A stretch of DNA of 64,000 nucleotides from Candidatus Avelusimicrobium aviculae (GTDB lineage Bacteria > Elusimicrobiota > Elusimicrobia > Elusimicrobiales > Elusimicrobiaceae), in the NCBI GenBank assembly GCA_944324655.1, contig CALUXF010000006.1:1-64000 (forward strand), read 5' to 3'. A model generated the notes under the pieces. It did not search any database, was not told the DNA's origin, and saw only the letters and a program-made list of their open reading frames with translations. Positions 1 through 7,059 of the stretch are shown here, in pieces. The translations under genes were made by a program, and so were the position numbers. The stretch's first letter is position 1. The number at the start of each line of letters is the position of its first letter.

Positions 1-209
1 AATAACTTCACTACCCCTTTTACCTCCGCCACCTTGTCCGCTACCGCAAATTTGCCGTTGCGTACACGCGCGCGCTCTACCGCATGCTCTATACCGCTGG
101 ATACTTGAGCACGGGTTTTGGCAACAGCATCAGCCGCTTGAGCGTAAGAAGGAGCTACGCTAGCAAAAATTAAAGAAAAACTCAAAACGACGGAGAGAAA
201 TTTTGTCAT
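1..209 (-). CDS. Exported protein, N-terminal fragment (runs off the window)
   Basis: The reading frame runs leftward from an ATG at 209 and leaves the window at base 1 without a stop, so only about 69 residues are visible. The N-terminus is a clear Sec signal peptide: MTKF, a hydrophobic stretch (LSVVLSFSLIFASVAPS) and an AYA-Q-type cleavage site. The mature part begins AADAVAKTRAQ and is rich in Ala, Val and Lys, suggesting a helical periplasmic or surface protein. A GAGG-type ribosome site lies about 9 bases upstream. No family can be assigned from this much sequence. Confidence 0.6.
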   Translation of the reverse strand, partial: MTKFLSVVLSFSLIFASVAPSYAQAADAVAKTRAQVSSGIEHAVERARVRNGKFAVADKVAEVKGVVKL

Positions 210-417
210 ATTCAAAGGCCTCTTTTTTAAAAATAGGAATACGCAATACGTCCTTATACTTATGTTATAACACCAACTTCACCGAAAAACAAGGGAAAAA
301 AGGCCCAAAAAGGCAGTGGGTCTTTTGGGTAAAAAAAAGCACGTAGGACGGGGATAAATCCCGCTATACGCGCTAATGAGGCGAACCCGCCGCCTCTATT
401 TGTATTGTAACATAAAA

Positions 418-452
418 AACCCGCTTTAAAAAGAGAGAAGCGGGTTTTTTGT
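418..452 (-). terminator. Intrinsic terminator ending the aryl polyene operon
   Basis: Arms AACCCGCTT and AAGCGGGTT (418-426 and 438-446) flank a short purine loop. T-runs lie on both sides, so it could work in either direction. It sits just past the stop codon of the last minus-strand cluster gene. Confidence 0.85.
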
Positions 453-454
453 TT

Positions 455-1588
455 TTACCAATCGCAATCCTTGCCTATTTCGTTTACAGGCAGTCGGCTG
501 CCAAATGTAAAGGAACGGGGCATTTCATGCACGGAAAGTTTTTGGCTTAAATAAGTGCGGATAATGCCCAAATGCGCCTCGCTATACCCCTCGTTGGGTA
601 CAATAAAGGCTTTTAAGCGTTCACCCTCTTCCGGGCGCATCAAGCGGACTTTGCACTCTTTCACCGCCGGATGTTGGGATAAAACCTCTTCCACGTGCCC
701 GGGATACACATTTATACCGGCCACCTGGACACAGCGGTCCGTTCTGCCGATGGGGCGGATAAAACGGGCGTTTTCCATATTGGCTTGGTCAGGCAGGACT
801 TGCCACTCCTGCTGAGATTTGCGTTTCAGGCGGATTTGGTCTTTTAAATCCAAATCCCAAAACTCAAAAATTTCAAACGCTTCCCCGGCATTATGGCGAA
901 AAGCAATAGCGCCGGTTTCACTGGAACCGTATATTTCGGTAAATTTTTCTATGCCCAAATCATATAATGCGGATATCGTTTCATCTTTCATGGGGGACGT
1001 GGAGGACATGCCTCTTACCCCTTTAGGAAACTTATTTCCCAGTTTTACCCAGTATTGCCAAAAGAGGGGGAAAGCCACCACTAAATCACCCTCTTTTAAT
1101 AACGCCTGCCAATTGGCCGTTGGCAAAGCGGGAAGCCAAAACACCTCCGCCGGTAAAACGCGCGGGAGCATAAGCGTAAAGGTAAACCCGTATAAATGGT
1201 GTACGGGAACTAGGCCCACTACCCGTTTTACACCCTCAAACTCCGGCTTAACGCCCCAGGCTTCTTCTTCTATCATAACCGTCGTATGCGGGCATTTTTT
1301 ATAAGCACCCGTACTGCCGGACGTTAAAAAGTTAACTTGTCCGTAATATAAATAAACGGCGTAATAGTAATTAATCATGTTTTCCAATGAAGAAAAACGT
1401 TTTGCCGGCTGATTAAACATATCTCCGGCAACTTCTTCAAAGCGGGTGCGCTGTTCCACGGTTAAACCGTCAAACAAGGCGGAAAAATTTTGCTTGTCAA
1501 ATACAGACAAAGCATCCGCTTTGCTTCTGGCCAACTGGGCGCGCAAAGCGTCGGTCAACATATGTTGGACATCATTTCTGGTAAGCAT
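455..1588 (-). CDS. AMP-dependent acyl/aryl ligase (acyl-ACP synthetase) of the aryl polyene cluster
   Basis: This 377-residue adenylate-forming enzyme probably activates the aromatic or acyl starter and loads it on an ACP. The phosphate-binding loop FLTSGSTGAYK (about 87-97) and the adenine motif EIYGSSETGA (about 218-227) are present. The GRTDRCVQVAG hinge and a C-terminal catalytic-type Lys in NEIGKDCDW, four residues before the end, are also seen. The protein is shorter than free-standing acyl-CoA synthetases, as in aryl polyene clusters. The start at 1588 has AAAGGAG six bases upstream and overlaps the previous gene by 17 bases. It is the last gene of the operon. Substrate is inferred from context: 4-hydroxybenzoate is used by the described systems, but neither a chorismate lyase nor an ammonia lyase is in this window. 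Confidence 0.85.
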   Translation of the reverse strand: MLTRNDVQHMLTDALRAQLARSKADALSVFDKQNFSALFDGLTVEQRTRFEEVAGDMFNQPAKRFSSLENMINYYYAVYLYYGQVNFLTSGSTGAYKKCPHTTVMIEEEAWGVKPEFEGVKRVVGLVPVHHLYGFTFTLMLPRVLPAEVFWLPALPTANWQALLKEGDLVVAFPLFWQYWVKLGNKFPKGVRGMSSTSPMKDETISALYDLGIEKFTEIYGSSETGAIAFRHNAGEAFEIFEFWDLDLKDQIRLKRKSQQEWQVLPDQANMENARFIRPIGRTDRCVQVAGINVYPGHVEEVLSQHPAVKECKVRLMRPEEGERLKAFIVPNEGYSEAHLGIIRTYLSQKLSVHEMPRSFTFGSRLPVNEIGKDCDW

Positions 1589-2369
1589 AAAAAGTTTCTC
1601 CTTTCAAGAAAGAACAAACCCCCAAAGAAGAGGCTGTTAAATCAAAATGGTTCCCCGGCTGCTCAAGCAGGGTGCATAATTGTATGGCGGGGGCAGCCGC
1701 CAACGGAGCCCACGCCTCTCCCACGGAGGGGCAATAGGCGGGGTGGACAAAAGAAAAATCAAAATTGGTTATTCTCGCTTTGGATGCCGGTGTTTTTTGC
1801 GGACTTAATAAAAAAGCCGCCGTCTGCATAGACGCAATATCCTGCGCCAAAGGATATTCTACCCGGGCGGGATATTGCCCATTTAACGCCTGGGCCACCG
1901 GGTTTAAACTGTCTCCCACCGCTACCAATACATACGGGGCCATGCCGCTATGCAAAAACGACCGAGCCGTAAGCAAAGCCGCCCCAAAAGATGTATTAAA
2001 CTGGCCGGAAGTTACACACGGCCCGCGTAAATTTAAAAATAAAGATAAAGTAAGCCCCGGCGCATTGTGCACACTGCCCGCAAAAGCGGTGGGGGAGGAT
2101 AATTCGTCCCCGTCTTGCAAAATACTGTCCATAAATTTACAGGTATTTTGCAAACTGCCCGGCCCAATCCCCAAAGAAAGGCCAAAAGGCTTTTCCTGCG
2201 TTACCGGCTGGCCGGCCATTTCCAACGCCCGGCAGGCCGATAAAAGAAGCCGGGCCGATAAACCGTCCACGCGGCGCAGGCGGCGCGCCTCAAACCAGGG
2301 GGAAAAGTCCTCCGGTTTGGGCTCTTGCGCGCAAGAGGCAAAGCCTTCTATATACAAATCAAGCGCCAT
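1572..2369 (-). CDS. Beta-ketoacyl synthase-like protein, probable chain-length factor
   Basis: This 265-residue protein resembles only the N-terminal half of ketosynthases (the Ketoacyl-synt_2 type found in aryl polyene clusters). Where true ketosynthases have the active-site Cys, it reads CVTSGQFNTSFGAA, with Gln123 aligned to the nucleophile. Replacement of Cys by Gln is the hallmark of type II PKS chain-length factors, so a non-catalytic partner role for a neighbouring ketosynthase is inferred. It overlaps the upstream ketosynthase by 11 bases and the downstream ligase by 17 bases, which implies coupled translation. Heterodimer formation with either ketosynthase cannot be judged from sequence alone. 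Confidence 0.75.
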   Translation of the reverse strand: MALDLYIEGFASCAQEPKPEDFSPWFEARRLRRVDGLSARLLLSACRALEMAGQPVTQEKPFGLSLGIGPGSLQNTCKFMDSILQDGDELSSPTAFAGSVHNAPGLTLSLFLNLRGPCVTSGQFNTSFGAALLTARSFLHSGMAPYVLVAVGDSLNPVAQALNGQYPARVEYPLAQDIASMQTAAFLLSPQKTPASKARITNFDFSFVHPAYCPSVGEAWAPLAAAPAIQLCTLLEQPGNHFDLTASSLGVCSFLKGETFYAYQK

Positions 2370-3552
2370 AATGCCGGCCCCCCAATATTAAAGCGGCGTT
2401 GCACCCGCCAAACGCTAGCGAACACGAAACCGCACAAGTTTTGGAAATCACCTCGCTTTGGGTAACGGGAACCAAGTGCAAGGCAGGGTCTTCTTCCTCA
2501 AAACCCCAGGTGGGGGTAACCTGCCCATGATTTAAGCATAACAAACTAATGACCGCTTCCACCGCGCCCGCCGCGCCCAGCGTATGCCCCGTAACCCCCT
2601 TGGTGGCGCATACCGGCACCCCCGCAAGCAACTGGTTAAAAACAAACGCTTCCGCCGCGTCATTAGCCTGGCTGGCGGTGGCGTGCGCGTTAATAAAAGC
2701 CATATCCGCCGCGTGCAGACCGCTTTGTTTAAGCGCGCCGGAAATTGCTCTGGCAAGGCCTTTGCCCTGCGGGTCCGGCGCGGTGGGGTGGTAACCGTCG
2801 CAAGCGTTGGCGTACCCCAACACAAAACCCGCCGGGGATACCCCCAATTTTTCCGCCGCGGACCGGCTTAACAATAAAAGAGCGGCGGCCCCTTCGCCAA
2901 TATTAATGCCCGCGCGGTTTTTAGAAAAAGGTTTGCATTTTTCCTTAGAAGATATCAGCAAGCGGATAAACCCGTCATACGGGATTAGGTTTATTTCATC
3001 CGTACCGCCGCATAAAACCGCGTCACACACGCCCATGTTAATCCAGCTGGCCGCCAAGCCGATAGCGTCCGTACCGCTGGCGCAAGCGGTAACCACCGTC
3101 TGCACCGGGCCGGTAAAACCGTATTCTTTCGCCACCGCCATTGCCGTGGAAGAGGAAAAATAATCCTGCAAGATATCCACGTCTTTTTCTTCCAATGCGT
3201 TTTTGGTCCAGCGGGCGTACGAGTCAAAACAATGAAAAGACGCGTCTACCGAAGTGCCCACGCAAACCCCCGCACAAAGCCCAGCCAGCTGCTGCGGCGT
3301 TACTCCCGCCTGAGAAAAAGCTTCTTGCGCGGCCGTTAAAAAATACCGTAAACTTAAACTGCCCCGCCCGGCGGGAATATCTTCTTTAGGAATTAAAAAC
3401 ACGGGGTAACGGTCCGCCAACGCGCTGTTTACCCGGCCCGCCGGCAACGCAAAACAAGAACGGCCCGTTTGTAAACCGTTCCATAAAGCGTCTTTTCCGG
3501 CTCCGCAGGCGCAAATAACGCCCGCGCCGCCAATACAGCAGGCTGGTTTCAT
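2359..3552 (-). CDS. 3-oxoacyl-ACP synthase (FabF-like ketosynthase), second of the cluster
   Basis: A full-length 397-residue condensing enzyme. The Cys-His-His triad is visible: Cys157 in TACASGTDAIG, His290 in NAHATAS, and His323 in GVTGHTLGAAGA. It should catalyse decarboxylative condensation of malonyl-ACP during polyene extension or initiation. It directly follows the ACP gene at 3556-3813 (three-base gap) and overlaps the chain-length-factor-like gene, giving an ACP-KS-CLF-ligase cassette typical of type II PKS loci. Which ketosynthase extends the polyene and which makes another component cannot be told from sequence. Confidence 0.9.
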   Translation of the reverse strand: MKPACCIGGAGVICACGAGKDALWNGLQTGRSCFALPAGRVNSALADRYPVFLIPKEDIPAGRGSLSLRYFLTAAQEAFSQAGVTPQQLAGLCAGVCVGTSVDASFHCFDSYARWTKNALEEKDVDILQDYFSSSTAMAVAKEYGFTGPVQTVVTACASGTDAIGLAASWINMGVCDAVLCGGTDEINLIPYDGFIRLLISSKEKCKPFSKNRAGINIGEGAAALLLLSRSAAEKLGVSPAGFVLGYANACDGYHPTAPDPQGKGLARAISGALKQSGLHAADMAFINAHATASQANDAAEAFVFNQLLAGVPVCATKGVTGHTLGAAGAVEAVISLLCLNHGQVTPTWGFEEEDPALHLVPVTQSEVISKTCAVSCSLAFGGCNAALILGGRHYGA

Positions 3553-3555
3553 AAA

Positions 3556-3813
3556 CTATTTTTTGCGGTTTGCGTCCACATAAGCGGCCAAGGTGCCCAA
3601 ATCTTTAAAGATTTCACGCCCCTGCTGCATATTTTCTATGGTAATGCCGTACTTTTTTTGCAAAAGCATAATTAGTTCTACGGCGTCTAAACTGTCCAGC
3701 CCCAGGCCTTTTTCGCCAAAAATGGGGGAAGCCGCGTCAAAGCCGGACAAATCCGCCCCGCCCAAATCAATATTGGCGGAAATAAGCTGTTTCAATTCTT
3801 CAATAGTTTGCAT
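3556..3813 (-). CDS. Acyl carrier protein (second ACP)
   Basis: An 85-residue carrier protein with the phosphopantetheine attachment motif GLDSLDAVELIMLL; the Ser of DSL is the attachment residue. Helix II and the acidic surface typical of ACPs are apparent. It sits immediately before a ketosynthase and one base after the acyltransferase stop region. Aryl polyene clusters usually carry two ACPs with separate jobs (starter loading and chain extension), and this window also has two, about 8 kb apart. Which is which is unknown. Confidence 0.9.
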   Translation of the reverse strand: MQTIEELKQLISANIDLGGADLSGFDAASPIFGEKGLGLDSLDAVELIMLLQKKYGITIENMQQGREIFKDLGTLAAYVDANRKK

Positions 3814-4707
3814 TTAGTTAGTCTCCCAAAAGTTGTAATAATTAAAAAACTGATATGGATATTTTACACAAAAGGCTTCCAGTGCGTCAGCGAATTTTTG
3901 CGCGTAAGGGGCATAGTTTTGCTTATCGGGCCCTAAATCCGGCACGGTAAAAACCTCCGCAATCTCCGCCCCAAAACGCCCTTCCCCAAGCCAGGGGAAA
4001 AACATCACCGCCACCGGCGCCCCCGTACACGCCGCCAAACGGTAAAAACTGTAAGGCAAGGCTACGCTTCCACCCAAAAAACGGGCCCGCAGGCTGTTGC
4101 CGGCGGCGCCAAAGGTTCTGTCCCCCATGGCGCAAAGCACGCCGCCGTGCCGCAGGGCCGCCATCATTTCCACAACGCCCCCCAAAGGGCCCGCCGGGTT
4201 AATAAACGTAAAGGGAGCTTTTGCGGAACGGTGCTCATGCACCATTTTGTCATTATCTTTAGGGTTTCTATAGTACACAATGTATTTGGGGGAGTTAAAA
4301 AAATGAATGCTGGCGGCGGCCTGCTGCCAGCAGCCGCAATGACCGCTAAGCATAATGACGCCTTTGTGTTCGTCCGCCAGGCGTTGGCAAAGGGCCCGGT
4401 CCTCTCGGCTGGATACAATATCCACGCGCCCCAAAATACCCAATGCGGCACGGTCCGTCAGCGTACGGGCAAAGGTTAAATTAAGCCGGTAGGCGTGTTT
4501 AAAAAACTGCCAGGCGCTGCGGGGGGAAAACCGCCTTTGTATATAAGCCCGGCTTTTGCGGCGCATGGAGGGGGAAAGCGTATACGCCAACACCAGCGGA
4601 TACAAAAACAAATACGCCAAAAAACGCCCGCCTATAAAAATAAGCGCGTATACAAAACGGTGTTTAAAACGGGAAGCCAAACTGGCGCCCGTCCAGCTTT
4701 GGGTCAT
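3814..4707 (-). CDS. LpxL/HtrB-family lysophospholipid or lipid acyltransferase
   Basis: The start is taken as the ATG at 4707 (protein MTQSWTGAS...), which overlaps the upstream stop as ATGA and has CAGGAG before it. An in-frame extension to 4809 would run into the neighbour and encode a Gly/Val-rich tract. The 297-residue product has an N-terminal hydrophobic anchor (LIFIGGRFLAYLFLYPLVLAY), the acyltransferase signature SGHCGCWQQAA (an H-x4/5-type catalytic His) and AMGDRTFG. The family acylates lipid A or, in aryl polyene loci, probably a lipid anchor for the pigment. It acts at the inner membrane. Confidence 0.8.
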   Translation of the reverse strand: MTQSWTGASLASRFKHRFVYALIFIGGRFLAYLFLYPLVLAYTLSPSMRRKSRAYIQRRFSPRSAWQFFKHAYRLNLTFARTLTDRAALGILGRVDIVSSREDRALCQRLADEHKGVIMLSGHCGCWQQAAASIHFFNSPKYIVYYRNPKDNDKMVHEHRSAKAPFTFINPAGPLGGVVEMMAALRHGGVLCAMGDRTFGAAGNSLRARFLGGSVALPYSFYRLAACTGAPVAVMFFPWLGEGRFGAEIAEVFTVPDLGPDKQNYAPYAQKFADALEAFCVKYPYQFFNYYNFWETN

Positions 4708-5849
4708 TTCAAACTCCTGTGCAAAAAGTAGCCGATAATCCAAACAATCAAAAAAGCCGCCGCCGCCAACAAAGGCGCCACCACCAAAGACCCCAACACC
4801 CACTCCCACACCCGCTGCAAGAACTGGCGGCCTAAAGTTTGGAGGGTAAACTCCGTCAAAAAGCGGCCGTTGCGCATAAAAAACCCGGCTTCAATGCACA
4901 AAGCGGGCACAAAAGGGCCAATGCAGAGTTTTTCAAAAGAAATACTTAAAATCTTATTTAAATTCCACCAGCCGGCCCCCCAAAACAGCATAACCTGCCT
5001 GACGCCTGGCAACGCAATAGACCCGCAAAAAATACCCCACGCGCTGGAAAAAGCATTGCGGGTAATGCTGTCTTTTTGGCGTAAGTTTTCAAGCATTACT
5101 TCCCAATAGCCGCGTTTTTTTACGCCGGCGGCTGAACCTGCCGGGCAGGCATATTGCCGGTGGGGAAAAGGCAGCATGGAGCGCATGGTAAGGTGCGTAT
5201 TAATAAGGGTAAGGCGCAGGTTGTCGGCCAGCTTATGAAAGTGGGAAACCCTTTTTCCGGCCGGCGGATAAAAGACGGAAACTTGCACCTCGTTTACGCC
5301 AAACCCCGCCCATAAGGCGCGCACCACAATTTCCACTTCAAAAGCGTAACGGCGGCACCAGCATTTTACAACTTCCAGCAGTTGAACGGGGTAACACCTA
5401 AGGCCGCTTTGCATATCGGAAACGGCTTTACCCGTCTGCAAATGCACCCAAAAACCCGCAAACTTACGCCCAAATTTGGAAGAAGCCGGCACATCCGGCC
5501 CCTCAAAACGCCTTGCGCCTATGATAATGCTTTGCGGGTATTGGCGCGCGCTTTGGGCCAAAAGAGCCAAATCCTGCGGGTTGTGCTGGCCGTCCGCGTC
5601 CAGCGTAAGAATATGGGTAAACCCGTTTTCACGCGCCCAAGCGGCGGCCTGCAAAACAGCTTCGCCTTTGCCGCGGTTAGTAGGCAGCCTAAGCACAGTA
5701 ACCTGCAAAGAACGCAGAGAGAGGGGGCCTTCGTCCGTGCTGCCGTCATCCACCACCAAAACGGGCCAGCCGCACCGCAAACAGCCTTGGACCACTTGCC
5801 GTACGGTTTTACCGTGGTTATAAAGGGGGATAACAGCCAGAAACCTCAT
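4704..5849 (-). CDS. GT2 glycosyltransferase fused to a DUF2062 membrane domain
   Basis: The start is the ATG at 5849, which overlaps the preceding stop as ATGA, with GGAAAG upstream. Residues 1-230 form a family 2 glycosyltransferase: AVIPLYNHGKTV at the N-terminus, VVDDGSTD for the nucleotide, and LDADGQHNP as the DxD-type metal site. This resembles dolichyl-phosphate mannosyltransferases. After a linker, a hydrophobic DUF2062-type domain follows (AWGIFCGSIALPGVRQVMLF and a C-terminal TM pair). The enzyme probably transfers a sugar to the lipid anchor or polyene precursor at the inner membrane. The fusion places both functions in one polypeptide. Confidence 0.85.
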   Translation of the reverse strand: MRFLAVIPLYNHGKTVRQVVQGCLRCGWPVLVVDDGSTDEGPLSLRSLQVTVLRLPTNRGKGEAVLQAAAWARENGFTHILTLDADGQHNPQDLALLAQSARQYPQSIIIGARRFEGPDVPASSKFGRKFAGFWVHLQTGKAVSDMQSGLRCYPVQLLEVVKCWCRRYAFEVEIVVRALWAGFGVNEVQVSVFYPPAGKRVSHFHKLADNLRLTLINTHLTMRSMLPFPHRQYACPAGSAAGVKKRGYWEVMLENLRQKDSITRNAFSSAWGIFCGSIALPGVRQVMLFWGAGWWNLNKILSISFEKLCIGPFVPALCIEAGFFMRNGRFLTEFTLQTLGRQFLQRVWEWVLGSLVVAPLLAAAAFLIVWIIGYFLHRSLK

Positions 5850-6307
5850 AACTTTCCGCCGCGCCATTTTTGGCAAAACGCCTCAAAAAAAGCGGGTTTG
5901 GCCAACAATAAATTTTGTTCTTTATCCAAAATAAGCTGTACGGTGCATCCGCGCGCGTGAACGGATCCGGTTTCATCCAAAACCGTAAAATCATAATCCA
6001 GGCGGGCGGCCTCGGTATAAAACAGGCGGGCCTTTATTTCATATTCCCGGCCGAACTGCAGGGGGGACAAATAGTCTATCTGCATGCGCCGAACGGGGAT
6101 AATAAAACCATGGCGGTAAAAATCCTGATAGCCTATGCCGTATGCGTCCCCCAGCGCGATGCGGGCGTCTTCAAAAAAAGACGCGTAATGCCCATGCCAC
6201 ATGATGTTCATGGGGTCCACCTCATTAAAACGCACCACGCGGCGGACGGATTTTTCCAGCGGGGCCGGCTCCCCCGCGCAGCGGGTAAAATATTCAATGC
6301 GTTTCAT
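5846..6307 (-). CDS. Hot-dog acyl thioesterase (YbgC / 4-hydroxybenzoyl-CoA thioesterase type)
   Basis: A 153-residue hot-dog protein. RFNEVDPMNIMWHGHYASFF matches the family signature, with the Asp of EVDP as the usual catalytic acid and the HGHY motif after it. The middle DYLSPLQFGREYEIK is also typical. It most likely releases or proof-reads acyl chains on ACP in the aryl polyene pathway. The final TGA overlaps the start of the glycosyltransferase, and the gene overlaps the dehydratase gene upstream by 14 bases, so it belongs to the same transcript. Confidence 0.85.
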   Translation of the reverse strand: MKRIEYFTRCAGEPAPLEKSVRRVVRFNEVDPMNIMWHGHYASFFEDARIALGDAYGIGYQDFYRHGFIIPVRRMQIDYLSPLQFGREYEIKARLFYTEAARLDYDFTVLDETGSVHARGCTVQLILDKEQNLLLAKPAFFEAFCQKWRGGKL

Positions 6308-6653
6308 GGGTTGTTACCTCAAATAAAATTTGCCCGCATTTTTGCTGTCCGTCTAACAAAAGCTGGGCGGCAAAAACATTACCCCCTTTGGGGAGTATTT
6401 CCACCGTCAGGCGGCTCTCAGGCCCCACCGGGCGGTTAAATTTGGCTTTAGAAACGGCTTTTAAAGCGCAATGTTTCTGCTCTATCCGAGAAAGAGCGTC
6501 CAACACAAACAGCAGCTGTACTACGGCGGGCAGCAAAGGCCGGGAGGGAAAATGCCCCTCAAAAGCCGGGAAATCAGCTCCTATTTCATAGCGGCATTTT
6601 TGGCCCTCACGCCCTTTAAAACAAAGGGCAATGGCGTCTTGCAAATTAGTCAT
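6294..6653 (-). CDS. FabZ-like hot-dog protein (probable 3-hydroxyacyl-ACP dehydratase)
   Basis: The start is taken at the ATG at 6653 (MTNLQDAIALCF), which overlaps the upstream lipoprotein gene by eight bases. A farther upstream start would overlap it more. The 119-residue product has the FabZ-type segment FEGHFPSRPLLPAVVQ; the His is the catalytic residue in FabA/FabZ enzymes. It is smaller than housekeeping FabZ and lacks an obvious second catalytic Glu near the centre, so catalysis is likely but not certain. The cluster has a second hot-dog dehydratase at 9916-10368, matching the two dehydratases of described aryl polyene systems. Confidence 0.75.
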   Translation of the reverse strand: MTNLQDAIALCFKGREGQKCRYEIGADFPAFEGHFPSRPLLPAVVQLLFVLDALSRIEQKHCALKAVSKAKFNRPVGPESRLTVEILPKGGNVFAAQLLLDGQQKCGQILFEVTTHETH

Positions 6654-7059
6654 GGGCGTCGTCTCCCCGTTCGGCCTCAAACACAAGGCGGGTTTGGGCG
6701 TCTTTATACACCACCCGCCGGGCCGGTTCCGTTAACAATTCACTTTTGGCCATGCGGGTAAAAGCTTGGGCAAAATAATCGGGTATGCGGGGCATTTTAT
6801 AATAAACTTCCGCTTTGCCCTTGGGGGTAACCTGAAAATCCAGCAATTTAATGCCCATATCCCCCAGTACAATCACCCGGGTTTTGTCTTTCGCAAAAAG
6901 CGTAACGGCGGTAAAATACAAATCCACCGGGCTGACGTTTCCGCGCAGCTGCACCACTTTTTGCGGCTTAAAAGCTTGGGAAGGCGCTTCTTTATACACC
7001 ACGCCCGACGAACAACCGGCCACTAACACCATACAAGCCAATAAAGAAAAAAACCTCAT
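6646..7059 (-). CDS. Small lipoprotein, probable DUF3261 family
   Basis: A 137-residue lipoprotein with signal sequence MRFFSLLACMVLVAGC ending in a lipobox (VAGC, Cys16). The mature protein has alternating hydrophobic strands (RVIVLGDMGIKLLDFQV) and fits the DUF3261 lipoproteins seen in aryl polyene clusters; that match is from memory of the family layout and should be verified. It overlaps the MMPL exporter stop-start by four bases. A role in moving or anchoring the polyene lipid at the outer membrane is inferred from its place between exporter, LolA and biosynthetic genes. Confidence 0.65.
   Translation of the reverse strand: MRFFSLLACMVLVAGCSSGVVYKEAPSQAFKPQKVVQLRGNVSPVDLYFTAVTLFAKDKTRVIVLGDMGIKLLDFQVTPKGKAEVYYKMPRIPDYFAQAFTRMAKSELLTEPARRVVYKDAQTRLVFEAERGDDAHD

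Noticed and set aside
4708-4809. Upstream extension of the LpxL-like acyltransferase
   Set aside because: Would add a Gly/Val-rich tract with no family match and overlap the glycosyltransferase; the ATGA start with a ribosome site is better.
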